Below are positions 43,190-52,350 of a stretch of 64,000 bases of DNA, piece after piece (within the stretch, counting starts at the first letter, position 1; each line of letters opens with the position of its first letter). Where the stretch lies: NCBI RefSeq assembly GCF_002237555.1, contig NZ_CP022541.1, positions 308,264 through 372,263 of the forward strand, in the 5' to 3' direction. Made by a program: the position numbers and the translations under genes. This DNA comes from Antarctobacter heliothermus. GTDB lineage: Bacteria > Pseudomonadota > Alphaproteobacteria > Rhodobacterales > Rhodobacteraceae. The notes under the pieces are model-generated. The model saw nothing but the letters and a program-made list of their open reading frames with translations. It did not search any database and was not told the origin of the DNA.

Positions 43190-44292
43190 TGGCGCGGCCG
43201 CTGGAAGGGATCAAGGTCGTTGCCATCGAACAGGCGGTCGCGGCTCCGTTTGCCACTGTTCGCCTAGCCGACGCCGGAGCGGAGGTCGTCAAGATCGAAC
43301 GGACTGAAGGCGATTTCGCGCGCGGTTACGACGATGTGGCCAAGGGCCAGTCCAGCTATTTCGTATGGCTGAACCGTGGAAAAACATCCGTCGTGTTGGA
43401 TCTCGCATCTCCCGAAGGAAAGGCTGAACTGAGCTGCCTTCTGAGCGAGGCGGACGTGCTGGTCCAGAATCTCAAGCGCGGGGCGCTGGACAGGCTCGGG
43501 TTTTCATTTGACAGGTTGGAGAAGGAGTACCCGCGGCTAGTGACCTGTTCGATCACCGGGTACGGCGAAGATGGACCTATGGCGGATCGCAAGGCCTACG
43601 ACCTTCTGATCCAAGCGGAATCGGGTCTGTGCTCTATCACCGGCGGTCCAGACGAACCCTCACGCGTAGGTGTTTCGATAGTCGACATTGCCACCGGATC
43701 GACAGCCTATGGCGCCATCCTCGAGGCGCTTTTGCGTCGGGCCAAGACAGGGATGGGCGCGACGATCTCGGTTTCGATGTTCGATGTCATTGCCGATTGG
43801 CTTACTGTGCCGCTCCTGAATCATGAGGGGGGAAAGTCACCCCGTCGTGTCGGGATGGCGCATCCTTCCATCGCGCCATACGGCGTGTTCCGCGCACAGG
43901 ACGGCAGCCAGATCCTGATCGCGATCCAAAGCGACCGCGAATGGGCAAAGCTCTGCGAGGTTTTTCTGGACCGCTCCGATCTGGCTGGCGACCCAACATT
44001 TGCCACCAACACAGCGCGCGTGGCCAACCGGCACAAAACCGATGCTGCCGTCGCGGTTGGCTTTGCCCGGCGCAGCGGGGAAGAGGCTATCGCTGCTCTG
44101 GAACGGGCCGATGTGGCGCTGGCTGCTGTCAATAACATGGCGGATCTCTCCGCGCATCCGCAACTGCGGCGGATTACGGTCGACACGCCGAACGGGCCGG
44201 TTTCTTATCCGGCACCCGCCCCGGTCTGGCGCGACGAGACGCCGGGCTACGGTCCGGTGCCTGCTCTCGCCCATCCTGAACCGGTGGATTGA
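43189..44292 (+). CDS. family III CoA-transferase, itaconate CoA-transferase-like
   Basis: 367 residues. The CaiB N-terminus RPLEGIKVVAIEQAVAAPFATVRLADAGAEVVKIER is complete, and the catalytic Asp lies in KAYDLLIQAESGL at about residue 137. With the hydratase and CitE-like lyase immediately downstream, a role as dicarboxylate CoA-transferase (itaconate or a relative, using succinyl-CoA) is likely. Itaconate specificity is inferred from gene order only. Confidence 0.82.
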   Translation: MARPLEGIKVVAIEQAVAAPFATVRLADAGAEVVKIERTEGDFARGYDDVAKGQSSYFVWLNRGKTSVVLDLASPEGKAELSCLLSEADVLVQNLKRGALDRLGFSFDRLEKEYPRLVTCSITGYGEDGPMADRKAYDLLIQAESGLCSITGGPDEPSRVGVSIVDIATGSTAYGAILEALLRRAKTGMGATISVSMFDVIADWLTVPLLNHEGGKSPRRVGMAHPSIAPYGVFRAQDGSQILIAIQSDREWAKLCEVFLDRSDLAGDPTFATNTARVANRHKTDAAVAVGFARRSGEEAIAALERADVALAAVNNMADLSAHPQLRRITVDTPNGPVSYPAPAPVWRDETPGYGPVPALAHPEPVD

Positions 44293-44295
44293 GCC

Positions 44296-45138
44296 ATGCA
44301 GATCGACCTCGAACATCTTCAAGAATGGATCGGCCGCGAGGAGCACACAGGCGAGACATTGACGCCAGCGCTGATTGCCCGTTTCAATGCGACCTTCGAT
44401 CGGATTTCGGCAACCGAAGAGGGCTCCGACGCGCCGGCGCTTGTACACTTCTGCCTTGGACAGCCCAATGTGCCGACGGCAGAGCTTGGCCATGATGGGC
44501 ACCCGGCAAGGGGCGGGTTCCTCCCACCCGTTCCTTTGCCGCGCCGAATGTGGGCCGGTGGGGCGGTTGAGTTCCACACAGCGATCAGGATCGGTGACCA
44601 TGTGACCCGGCGCTCGGTGATCGAAGACGTGCGCGTGAAACGGGGCCAGAGCGGTACATTGTGTTTTGTTACCGTGCGCCATCACGTCGAAAGTGGCGGT
44701 CGCGCTGCCCTGACCGAACGTCAGGACATTGTCTATCGTGATGCGCCAGCTACCTCTGACGCGTCCCCCGTCAAAACGCCGGAACGTGCTCCTTTTGGCA
44801 AGTATCGGGCACAGGTCTTGGCAAGCGCTCCTCTTCTCTTCCGCTATTCCGCGCTGACCTTCAACGCGCACCGCATCCATTACGATCTGCCCTATGTGCA
44901 GGGCGAAGAACACTATCCCGGCCTCGTGATCCACGGGCCACTTCAGGCAACCATGCTCTGTCAATATGCCGCTGAACTGCGGGGCTCTACGCCAACAAGC
45001 TTCCGCTTCCGCAGCCGATCGCCGATCTTCGGCCCGGATGTCTTCACGCTAAACGCCGCGCATGACGGGGACGCTCTGAACCTCTGGACCGCACAGTCGG
45101 ATGGTTCGGTCAGTATGGAGGCCACCGCAGAATGGTAA
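44296..45138 (+). CDS. double hot-dog hydratase, itaconyl-CoA / mesaconyl-C4-CoA hydratase-like
   Basis: 280 residues with two hot-dog domains. The N-terminal half includes RMWAGGAVEFHTAIRIGDHVTRRS, and the C-terminal half carries the hydratase motif RYSALTFNAHRIHYDLPYV and PGLVIHGPLQ. This layout and length match itaconyl-CoA hydratase and mesaconyl-C4-CoA hydratase, which make citramalyl-CoA. It lies 3 bases after the CoA-transferase gene and overlaps the CitE-like gene by 7 bases. Confidence 0.84.
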   Translation: MQIDLEHLQEWIGREEHTGETLTPALIARFNATFDRISATEEGSDAPALVHFCLGQPNVPTAELGHDGHPARGGFLPPVPLPRRMWAGGAVEFHTAIRIGDHVTRRSVIEDVRVKRGQSGTLCFVTVRHHVESGGRAALTERQDIVYRDAPATSDASPVKTPERAPFGKYRAQVLASAPLLFRYSALTFNAHRIHYDLPYVQGEEHYPGLVIHGPLQATMLCQYAAELRGSTPTSFRFRSRSPIFGPDVFTLNAAHDGDALNLWTAQSDGSVSMEATAEW

Positions 45139-45959
45139 TGCCTGATATTCTGCATGCGCTGCTTTTCGTACCGGCGAACCGGCCCGAGCGTTTCGCCAAG
45201 GCGGCGGCGTCGCATCCTGACGCGGTGATCTTGGATCTGGAGGATGCGGTGGCGGCGGTGGACAAGGAGACCGCCCGCACCTTGCTTGCTCGCGATTTCA
45301 CCGACCTGCCTGTTATCGTCCGCATAAACCCTGTCGGTACGCCATGGCATGCGGCTGACCTGCAGGCCGTCGCCGCTTTGCGCCCGGATGCGGTCTTGCT
45401 GCCGAAATCCGAGAACCCGGCGCAAGTGGCAGCCGTCGCAAACAAACTTGGCGATATCGCGCTATTAGGTTTGATAGAAACCGCGCGCGGTTTGGCTGAC
45501 GCCCGGGCTATTGCCACGCTGGACGGCGTGCAGCGGCTGGTTTTCGGGTCAGTGGATTTTTGTGCGGATCTCGGCATGTCGCTTGACCGGGACCTCTTGC
45601 TGCCAGCCCGGTTCGAACTGGTGCTTGCTTCACGACTGGCCGGCATTGGTGCCCCAATCGACGGCGTAACTACCCGACTTGACGATCCGACTGCGGCGAC
45701 GGGCGACGCGAGCCATGCCCGGGCGCTTGGAATGGCGGGCAAACTCTGCATCCATCCCAGGCAGGTGGCAGACGTCAAGTCAGCCTTCGCTCCCAGCGAG
45801 GTCGAAATCGCTTGGGCAACCCGCGTGCTTGCGTCCGGCGATGGGGCGGTGTCCCTGGATGGCGAAATGATCGATGCGCCGGTGCGAGCACGCGCGCGCA
45901 GCATTCTTGCCGCGATGAAACCGCTCTTCGAGGAGCAACAGAAGGAGAACCGCATATGA
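45132..45959 (+). CDS. CitE-like lyase, citramalyl-CoA lyase type
   Basis: 275 residues. [30 protein letters not shown] at about 11-40 is the HpcH/HpaI-CitE signature. Mg-binding acids are in [12 protein letters not shown] and [11 protein letters not shown]. The C-terminal [10 protein letters not shown] closes the CoA site. Citramalyl-CoA lyases of this size cleave citramalyl-CoA to acetyl-CoA and pyruvate; malyl-CoA or related esters are alternatives. The stop overlaps the etfB ATG by three bases. Confidence 0.85.
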   Translation: MVMPDILHALLFVPANRPERFAKAAASHPDAVILDLEDAVAAVDKETARTLLARDFTDLPVIVRINPVGTPWHAADLQAVAALRPDAVLLPKSENPAQVAAVANKLGDIALLGLIETARGLADARAIATLDGVQRLVFGSVDFCADLGMSLDRDLLLPARFELVLASRLAGIGAPIDGVTTRLDDPTAATGDASHARALGMAGKLCIHPRQVADVKSAFAPSEVEIAWATRVLASGDGAVSLDGEMIDAPVRARARSILAAMKPLFEEQQKENRI

Positions 45960-46714
45960 AGGTCCTGGTACCGGTCAAGCGCGTGATCGACTACAACGTG
46001 AAAGTTCGCGTGAAAGCGGACGGATCGGGTGTCGATCTGGCAAACGTGAAAATGTCGATGAACCCATTCGACGAAATCGCCGTCGAAGAGGCCATTCGCC
46101 TCAAGGAGGCCGGCAAGGCCGATGAGGTCATCGCGGTCTCTATCGGCGTCAAGCAGAGCCAGGAAACCCTGCGCACAGCGCTGGCTATGGGCGCTGACCG
46201 CGCCATTCTGGTGATCGCCGCCGATGACGTGCACACCGACATCGAGCCGCTGGCCGTCGCCAAGATCCTGGCCGCCATCGTCAAGGAAGAAGAGCCGGGC
46301 CTTGTCCTGTGCGGCAAGCAGGCGATCGACAACGATCTGGGCGCTACCGGGCAGATGCTGTCAGCTCTGCTGGGCTGGTCGCAGGCGATGTACGCCAACA
46401 ACGTGGATATCGACGGTGATCATGCCGTGGTCACCCGTGAGGTCGACGGCGGCCTGCAGACCATCAAGGTCAAGATGCCGACCATCATCTCGACCGACCT
46501 GCGTCTGAACGAGCCGCGCTACGCCTCGTTGCCCAACATCATGAAGGCCAAGAAAAAGCCGATGGATGAAAAGACCGCCGCCGACTACGGCGTCGATGTC
46601 ACGCCGCGTCTGGAAATCGTCAAGACCGGTGAACCGGCGGCGCGTGCCGCTGGCGAAATCGTTGGCTCTGTCGATGAACTGGTGGCAAAGCTCAAGGAAA
46701 AGGGGATCATCTGA
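45956..46714 (+). CDS. etfB: electron transfer flavoprotein subunit beta
   Basis: 252 residues from the ATG at 45956 (GAAGGAGAA upstream). [20 protein letters not shown], the [12 protein letters not shown] segment and the AMP-site block [15 protein letters not shown] identify EtfB. With EtfA it carries electrons from acyl-CoA dehydrogenases to ETF-ubiquinone oxidoreductase. Two acyl-CoA dehydrogenase genes are within 8 kb. The stop and the etfA ATG share one base. Confidence 0.93.
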   Translation: MKVLVPVKRVIDYNVKVRVKADGSGVDLANVKMSMNPFDEIAVEEAIRLKEAGKADEVIAVSIGVKQSQETLRTALAMGADRAILVIAADDVHTDIEPLAVAKILAAIVKEEEPGLVLCGKQAIDNDLGATGQMLSALLGWSQAMYANNVDIDGDHAVVTREVDGGLQTIKVKMPTIISTDLRLNEPRYASLPNIMKAKKKPMDEKTAADYGVDVTPRLEIVKTGEPAARAAGEIVGSVDELVAKLKEKGII

Positions 46715-47640
46715 TGGCTGTTCTGCTGATTGCCGAAATTACCGATGGCGCGCTGGCCATGGATGCCACCGCCAAGACCGTCGCCGCCGCCAAGGCGCTG
46801 GGGGATGTGACCGTGCTGGCCGCGGGTGCATCTGCCAAGGACGCCGCCGCTGAGGCCGCCACGATCGAGGGCGTGTCCAAGGTGCTGCTGGCCGAGGATG
46901 ACCTGTATGGTCACCGTCTGGCAGAGCCGGTTTCCGCTCTGATCGCCTCTCTCGCAGGCGACTACAGCCACATCGTGGCCCCAGCGACCACCGACGCCAA
47001 GAACATCCTGCCGCGCGTGGCCGCGCTGTTGGACGTGATGGTGCTGACCGACGTGACCGCCGTCATCGACGCCGACACGTTTGAGCGTCCGATCTATGCC
47101 GGCAACGCCATTCAGACGGTGAAATCGAAGGACGCGAAAAAGGTTATCACCTTCCGCACCGCGACCTTTGACGCAGCTGCCGCGGGGGGCTCTGCCCCGG
47201 TCGAGGACATCGCCACCGGCGAGAACCCCGATTTGTCCGCATGGGTCGAAGACAAGGTCGCCGCCAGCGACCGTCCCGAACTGACCTCGGCCGGTATCGT
47301 CGTGTCCGGCGGACGCGGTGTTGGCAGCCAGGACGATTTCGCCCTGATCGAAAAGCTGGCTGACAAGCTGGGTGCCGCCGTTGGCGCGTCGCGTGCGGCT
47401 GTCGACTCGGGCTTTGCCCCGAACGATTGGCAGGTTGGCCAGACCGGCAAGGTTGTCGCCCCGGACCTGTACGTCGCCGTCGGTATCTCGGGCGCAATCC
47501 AGCACTTGGCCGGTATGAAAGACAGCAAGGTCATCGTCGCGATCAACAAGGACGAAGAGGCCCCGATCTTTCAGGTCGCCGACTACGGACTGGTCGCCGA
47601 CCTGTTCCAGGCCGTCCCAGAACTGACTGAGAAGCTCTAG
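46714..47640 (+). CDS. etfA: electron transfer flavoprotein subunit alpha
   Basis: 308 residues, the normal EtfA length. The FAD domain has [34 protein letters not shown] and [20 protein letters not shown], followed by [16 protein letters not shown]. The gene ends normally (PELTEKL) only 12 bases before a broken IS110 gene, so the IS insertion came close but left etfA intact. Confidence 0.93.
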   Translation: MAVLLIAEITDGALAMDATAKTVAAAKALGDVTVLAAGASAKDAAAEAATIEGVSKVLLAEDDLYGHRLAEPVSALIASLAGDYSHIVAPATTDAKNILPRVAALLDVMVLTDVTAVIDADTFERPIYAGNAIQTVKSKDAKKVITFRTATFDAAAAGGSAPVEDIATGENPDLSAWVEDKVAASDRPELTSAGIVVSGGRGVGSQDDFALIEKLADKLGAAVGASRAAVDSGFAPNDWQVGQTGKVVAPDLYVAVGISGAIQHLAGMKDSKVIVAINKDEEAPIFQVADYGLVADLFQAVPELTEKL

Positions 47641-47652
47641 CAACTGTATTTC

Positions 47653-48387
47653 TCAGGCGGCTTGATTGGCCCATTTCTGGCGAGATTTGCAGAGCGCGTT
47701 CGCAATCATAGCGAGCTTGCCTGCGACGGCTGTGTTGACAACCATATATGGCTTTCCCCCGGCTCGCAGGCGGTCAGCGAAGGTTTTCAGGATCGGGTTG
47801 TGATGACTGGCAACGAGGGCCGCCTGAAACATGACGTGTCGCAACTGGCGCCGTCCTCCTCCAATGGCACGCTTGCCCCGCATTGCGCCGCTGTCATGTG
47901 CGATTGGGGCCAGCCCCGCAAGCACGGCGGCCTGTTCACCCTAGAGTTGGCCGGGCTCGGGCCTCTCGGCGATCAGCATAGTGCTGGCGACGGGGCCGAT
48001 CCCGGGAACGGAACGCAGGATATCGGCAGTCGCAGCCAGGTCATCATCCGAGACCATTGTCTGCTCGATCCGCACTTCCAACTCTGCAATCTGTGTATCG
48101 AGAAGGTCTTTCAACTCGGCATCCATGGCGGCAAACATATCCGCCGATCCCAGCTTCCCCTGCGCCTTGATCTGCGCCAGAAGCCGTTTGCGTGTTTCGA
48201 AGAGCTGTCCGCGCTTTGTTACCGACGCCTGGAGAAGGCACAACTTTTCATGTGGCAATACACGTCCCACATCCGGTCGGAACGCCATGAAGCGCGCAAT
48301 GAGTTCCGCGTCGTTCCTGTCGGTCTTACCGCCTGTGCCCCTGGCTGCTGAAGACCGCGAACAGAAGACCGACCATGATCGAAGCAA
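47653..48387 (-). pseudogene. IS110-family transposase remnant, N-terminus missing and in-frame stop
   Basis: The minus frame carries GKTDRNDAELIARFM and the RuvC-domain end, then SVPGIGPVASTMLIAE. A TAG at 47941-47943 breaks the frame, which continues with VLAGLAPIAHDSGAMRGKRAI and the C-terminal Tnp domain ending NQAA. The N-terminal part with the first catalytic Asp is gone; at about 48340-48375 the sequence switches to an IS5-type fragment. The gene cannot be functional. Confidence 0.85.
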
Positions 48388-48612
48388 CCTACCTCAAGGC
48401 CCACCGAACAGCGTCCAACATGGGTGTCAATAAGGGGCGCGCGGCCGCCTGGTTGGCCGCACCAAAGGCGGTATGAACATCAAGTCGCACGCCAATTGCG
48501 ATAGCGAGGGCCGCCCTATCAACTTGCTCGTCACTGCCGACCCGGTCAGCGACTACATCGGAGGCCGAGGGTTGCTGGATGGCATGCTAGCCGTCAAATG
48601 GCTGCTCGGGGG
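48375..48612 (+). pseudogene. IS5-family (IS427-like) transposase internal fragment, frameshifted
   Basis: One frame reads MIEATYLKAHRTASNMGVNKG and another continues with RLVGRTKGGMNIKSHANCDSEG and SDYIGGRGLLDGMLAVKWLLG. Together these are the first catalytic Asp region and following part of IS427-type transposases. A frameshift lies near 48450. Neither end of the element is visible. Confidence 0.75.
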
Positions 48613-48649
48613 TAATCCTCCCGTTTTTAACGGGACGTTGTCGTAGAAT

Positions 48650-48922
48650 TTACGCAGCCATTTTCAGTTTCATTGCGGGCGTGATGCCACCAATGGCCAT
48701 GTTCGGGCGATCGTTGTTGTAGGACCAGAGCCACTGGGTGGCGAAGTGCTGAGCCTCCTCGATGCTGTTGATGATGTATTGGTCTAGCCATTCGTGCCGG
48801 ACGGTGCGGTTGTAGCGCTCGATGTAGGCGTTCTGCTGGGGCTGGCCGGGCTGGATGTGAGCCAAGGCAATGCCATGTTTCTCAGCCCAATCCAGCAGTG
48901 CCTGACTGATATATTCCGGGCC
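48650..48922 (-). pseudogene. IS3-family OrfB, C-terminal half, cut at the DNG motif
   Basis: Beginning at 48922 the minus frame reads GPEYISQALLDWAEKHGIAL, then QQNAYIERYNRTVRHEWL with the catalytic Glu, and ends KLKMAA. Upstream of the Gly, where the conserved SDN/CDN should be, lies the end of an IS110/IS1111-type element (48923-49037). The N-terminal half of this OrfB is not in the window. An inverted repeat rich in GTTAAAAACGGG follows the stop and probably marks the IS3 end near 48615-48640. Confidence 0.85.
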
Positions 48923-49037
48923 GTAACACCTTCGGAATGTTGTTGATGTTGAGGCTATGATTGCCTGCGCAGCCTCCAAATAGCGCAGCAGGTGATCATA
49001 GCCGGGTCTCAGGTCCCTACAGTGGTTTTGCACAAAC
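48923..49037 (+). mobile_element. 115-bp end fragment of an IS110/IS1111-type element
   Basis: Starting GTAACACCTTCGGAATG, this segment matches the reversed end of the element at 58813-60446 (60446 back to about 60332) with about one difference. It is cut by the terminal repeat of an IS3 element at 49038. It joins the host IS3 orfB exactly before the GGC codon of DNG, the same junction as the full copy. Confidence 0.85.
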
Positions 49038-49099
49038 AGAGGTGGTCCCGGATTTTCGACCAGTTTGCCGCCTTGCTAAGCTATAGCATTGGTTTCATT

Positions 49100-49930
49100 T
49101 CAGGCGGCGGCCTTCAGGTCCGGAGATCGTCTACCATAGGCCTCGTCCGGCGTCAGGAGCCCATGTGATGAGTGCGGGCGTCTTTCGTTGTAATAGGTGA
49201 TCCAGTCACCGATCCCGTTGCGGGCTTCGGAACCGGTTTCGAAGGCGTTCAAGTAGACGCATTCGTATTTGAGGGATCGCCATAGCCGTTCGATCATCCG
49301 GTTGTCGATCCAGCGCCCCCGACCATCCATCGAGATTTTGACCTTCGCATCGCGCAACACCTCGGTGAAATCGGTGCTGGTGAATTGCGAACCTTGATCG
49401 GTGTTGAATATCTCGGGGACACCGTATCCGGCCAGCGCTTCTTTCAAAGCCTCAACGCAAAACCTCGCGTCCATGCTGTTCGAGAGCCGCCAGCTCAGCA
49501 CCTTCCGGCTATGCCAGTCCATGACGGCCACGAGATAAAGAAAACCACGGCGCATGGGAATGTAGCTGATGTCAGCACACCAGACCTGGTTGGGCCGGGT
49601 GATTGGCAAGTCCTTCAGAAGATATGGATATATCTTGTGCTCCGGGTGCTTCTTGCTGGTCTTCGGTTCCTGGTAGATCGGCACCAACCGCATGAGCTTC
49701 ATCAGCCGCCGCACACGATGCCGCCCGCATTTATGTCCCGCGCGAGCCAAGTGCCGGGCCATTTGCCGGGACCCATACCACGGCGTCTCCAAGAACTGCC
49801 GATCGATAATTTCCATAAACTTCAGGTTCTCGGCGCTTTCACCGCGCGGCTGGTAGTAGAGGCTTGAGCGTGCCAGTGTCAGCAGGCTGCATTGCCGCCG
49901 GACGCTGAGATCAGGATGGTCTTTCTTCAC
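49100..49930 (-). CDS. IS3-family transposase OrfB
   Basis: About 276 residues from a probable GTG at 49930 (VKKDHPDLSVRRQCSL); the open frame extends further upstream, where it overlaps orfA in another frame. DDE residues are in VWCADISYIP, NTDQGSQFTS and IERLWRSLKYE. The end reads SPDLKAAA. It is closely related in layout to the broken copy at 24985-25839 and looks intact, though orfA is altered. Confidence 0.85.
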   Translation of the reverse strand: MKKDHPDLSVRRQCSLLTLARSSLYYQPRGESAENLKFMEIIDRQFLETPWYGSRQMARHLARAGHKCGRHRVRRLMKLMRLVPIYQEPKTSKKHPEHKIYPYLLKDLPITRPNQVWCADISYIPMRRGFLYLVAVMDWHSRKVLSWRLSNSMDARFCVEALKEALAGYGVPEIFNTDQGSQFTSTDFTEVLRDAKVKISMDGRGRWIDNRMIERLWRSLKYECVYLNAFETGSEARNGIGDWITYYNERRPHSSHGLLTPDEAYGRRSPDLKAAA

Positions 49931-50273
49931 CGCTTTTTGCCTCCAGCGCCGAGGACGAAACTGGAGGCTTCCGACAAAAAATCCCGTTCCACGACCAACT
50001 GCCCGATCTTTCCTGTCGCACATGCAGGCATGTGCTGTCGGACAGTGGGACGTGTAGCTTTTCGACCTCTGCCGCCGATATCGTCGGCTCCGCGGTCGCC
50101 TGGCCATTGAAGGCTGCGGCCATGTTCTCGATCACAGTCCTCTTCCAGCCGCTGATCATCGTGGGGTGGATGCCATACTTCTTGGCAAGTTCGGCTGTCG
50201 TCAGCTCCTCCCGGATGGCTTCCAGAGCCTCCTTCGCCTTGAACTCTGCCGAATAGCGTTTCCGTTTGGTCAT
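49911..50273 (-). pseudogene. IS3-family OrfA altered by a palindromic insertion
   Basis: The frame starts MTKRKRYSAEFKAKEALEAI and holds a normal HTH (TAELAKKYGIHPTMISGWKR). The leucine-zipper part should read EKLHAKIGQLVVERDFL, but after EVEKLH the sequence is HVPLSDSTCLHVRQERS. About 40 extra bases are present there, and they shift the frame so that the rest of the zipper is in another frame. The product would have a changed C-terminus and OrfAB fusion would be affected. Confidence 0.7.
50011..50045. repeat. short palindromic element inserted in IS3 orfA
   Basis: TGTCGCACATGC at 50014-50025 and GCATGTGCTGTCG at 50028-50040 form a near-perfect hairpin with a 2-base loop and one bulged base. 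It coincides with the extra bases that disrupt orfA, so it looks like a small palindromic element that has inserted. Confidence 0.5.
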
Positions 50274-50337
50274 TTCTGTGCGTTCTTCCTCAGGCGCTAC
50301 AGCTTAGCACCTGGTCCGAAATCCCGCGACCACCTCT

Positions 50338-51147
50338 GTCACATTAACTCGCCCAGTCTGCAGGTTAGGATACTGATGGCGCATCAAGCGGCGTTTGCCG
50401 CGGTTTCCCACGCCTCGAAAGCTTCGAGCCGATGGTAGCGTATAGTAAGAGCGGAACGACGGCGGGCTGGGACGGAGAAGGAATTTCGGGTTGCGGACTG
50501 CATGGAGACGAAGCGTTGCAATCCACCAGGCGATCGGAAGCCTTGCATTACTCGCTCTCGTTTCCTGAAGGGCAGGTGGCTGTTCTCCGCTCGGTTGTCG
50601 AGCCCCTTGTGTGACCAATGATCAAGACCAGGCGCGACCTCGCGCTTGGCGGCGCCGTAGGATCGCAGTTTGTCCGTAATTATCCTTTTGGGAACGACGC
50701 CCCAGCGTTTCATCAGCTTGACCAAAAGCCGCTTCGCCGCGCGCTTGTCTCGTCTCGATTGCAGGATCTCCTCACGAACAACGCCGTGTTGGTCGACGGC
50801 ACGCCACAGCCAGTAAGATCGGCCCGCGATCTTCACGACGACTTCGTCTAGGTGCCAGACATCGCTGAGGCGCGGTTGCCGTCGCCGAAGAACGTGGGCG
50901 ATCAGGGGGCCGAACTTGACGGTCCAGCGCCGGATCGTCTCATACGAAACGTCCACGCCACGTGCCAGCATCATCTCCTCGACCTCGCGCAGGCTCAAGT
51001 TGAACCGGACGTAGAGCCAGACAACATGAGCAATGATCTGGGGCGGAAACCGATGGCGTTTGTAGCTGATTATCTCTGTCTGCATCGGCATCGCCTAAGA
51101 CGAGATCAATGAATCAGCAACCTCAGGCCCGTTAATGTGACAACACC
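50338..51147 (-). mobile_element. IS6-family insertion sequence, about 810 bp
   Basis: The right end (51147 inward) reads GGTGTTGTCACATTAACGGG; the left end inward from 50339 reads TCACATTAACTCGCCC, so the outermost bases on the left seem to have been lost to the IS3 element that abuts at 50337. It contains one transposase gene. The same terminal sequence starts the two fragments at 22384 and 24504. Confidence 0.82.
50384..51091 (-). CDS. IS6-family transposase
   Basis: 235 residues, the typical IS6 length. The N-terminal HTH region YKRHRFPPQIIAHVVWLYVRF and SLREVEEMMLARGVDVSYETIRRW is followed by the DDE residues in WHLDEVVVKIAG, IITDKLRSYGAAK and NRAENSHLPFRKRERVMQGF. All three acidic residues are present. 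The frame is intact and could be the only active IS6 copy here. Confidence 0.92.
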   Translation of the reverse strand: MPMQTEIISYKRHRFPPQIIAHVVWLYVRFNLSLREVEEMMLARGVDVSYETIRRWTVKFGPLIAHVLRRRQPRLSDVWHLDEVVVKIAGRSYWLWRAVDQHGVVREEILQSRRDKRAAKRLLVKLMKRWGVVPKRIITDKLRSYGAAKREVAPGLDHWSHKGLDNRAENSHLPFRKRERVMQGFRSPGGLQRFVSMQSATRNSFSVPARRRSALTIRYHRLEAFEAWETAANAA

Positions 51148-51459
51148 ACAATGGATGTTTGCTCGGCACACACTTCTCAAGATCAGCACAGCTGACAGGC
51201 GTTACGCCCGCATCGTCCGTTCCGCGCAACATCATCTCCAGATGCCATCCGCAGAATGAACCATGTTCTCAAAGTCGGGTCGAGAAGTACTTTTTCAGCA
51301 GCCTGTTAAGGTTTCAGGTCAGGTCTTTAAATCAAGTGAGGCATTTGGGAACTGCATAGTTCCGTTTACCACACTGTTTTTTAGGGGTTTTTATAGTTTG
51401 ACACGCTTTTTATAAACCATTAGGTTTCTTATTATCATCGAGTTAGGGAGGAGACAAAA
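51148..51459. other. intergenic segment upstream of the GST genes
   Basis: No gene was recognised. The right half (about 51300-51450) is AT-rich with a TTGACA-like element (TTTGACACG at about 51397) and leads to GGGAGGAG just before the GST start, so it probably holds the GST promoter. The left half may be debris from IS insertion. Confidence 0.5.
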
Positions 51460-52137
51460 ATGAAATTTTATGATTGGGATTTTGCGCCCAACTGCCGCCG
51501 CCTGCGGATGTTCCTGCTGGAGAAGGGCATCGAAATTCCCCGAGAGGAGTGCATCACCCCGCAGATCGCTCTCAAGGATGGCTACGAGAAGACATACAAG
51601 CACTACATGGTGCCCATGCTGGAATTGGACGATGGCACTCAAATAGGCGAAGTGATCGCAATCTGGAACTATCTTGAGGGGGTGCACCCCGAGCCGAACT
51701 TGTTGGGGCGGTCTCCGTTGGAAAAGGCCGAAATTATCGCGTGGGAGCGACGTGCCTATGATGAGGGGATGATTGGATACGCTGAAATCTTCCGTAATTC
51801 ACACCCAAACTTCGTCGACCGTGGGCTGCCCGGATACATTGAGCCTATTGCGCAGATTCCGGACCTCATTGAGCGTGGCAAAAAGCGGGTGGCGCACTTT
51901 CATGAAAAATTCAACTCGCGGCTTGCCGATAACGAATTTGTAGGCGGCGACAATTTTTCTGTCGCGGATATAACTACAATTACGGTTGTGGATTTCGGCC
52001 TAGCACTGGAGATGCCCATTCCCAAAAGCGCGCCCCATGTACAGCGCTGGTACGACATGGTGAACGAGCGCGAAGGTGTACAGCTTAGCAGGCCCAGGCA
52101 CCTACCGGACGGGACGCCCGTGGAACAAGCAGCCTAG
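51460..52137 (+). CDS. glutathione S-transferase family protein
   Basis: 225 residues. A thioredoxin-fold N-terminal domain (MKFYDWDFAPNCRRLRMFLLEKGIEI, then MVPMLELDDGTQIGEVIAIWNYLE) and a helical C-terminal domain with DNFSVADITTITVVDF are clear. The active-site region has Asn-Cys (PNCRR) near residue 11-12. GGAGGAG lies before the ATG. It heads an AT-richer group with a second GST and a VOC protein, suggesting glutathione-dependent conversion of a reactive compound. The substrate is unknown. Confidence 0.86.
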   Translation: MKFYDWDFAPNCRRLRMFLLEKGIEIPREECITPQIALKDGYEKTYKHYMVPMLELDDGTQIGEVIAIWNYLEGVHPEPNLLGRSPLEKAEIIAWERRAYDEGMIGYAEIFRNSHPNFVDRGLPGYIEPIAQIPDLIERGKKRVAHFHEKFNSRLADNEFVGGDNFSVADITTITVVDFGLALEMPIPKSAPHVQRWYDMVNEREGVQLSRPRHLPDGTPVEQAA

Positions 52138-52350
52138 CGGCATCGAGGGGGCGATCTTTCGGCCTATCCAAACGGAGCGCTGCAACTCGAAAAATATGCT
52201 TCAACCAGCATGGATCCCAGTTCACTACCCCGGCGGGCGCGTCTGCCCGCCGGATGGGACACATTTTGTCGCTATCCGAAAAGGCACCTCCAGGTTGGGG
52301 TCTTACTGATCGGTGCGAGCGGCCCATTTAAAATACAAAGGACGCATCCT

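Larger units (their letters stand above)
49038..50337 (-). mobile_element. IS3-family insertion sequence, about 1300 bp
   Basis: Ends begin AGAGGTGGTCCCGG on the left and AGAGGTGGTCGCGG (reversed) on the right, with the inner TGCTAAGCT also shared. It holds orfB (49100-49930) and orfA (49911-50273). It sits between the truncated IS110/IS1111 fragment and the IS6 element, and no target duplication is seen because both neighbours are partial. Confidence 0.87.

Noticed and set aside
43837..44964. Minus-strand open frame of 375 codons opposite the CaiB and hydratase genes
   Set aside because: It spans two genuine coupled genes and shows no family features.
51148..51459. Possible transposase C-terminus on the minus strand
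   Set aside because: Only a short frame with stops and no recognised motif.
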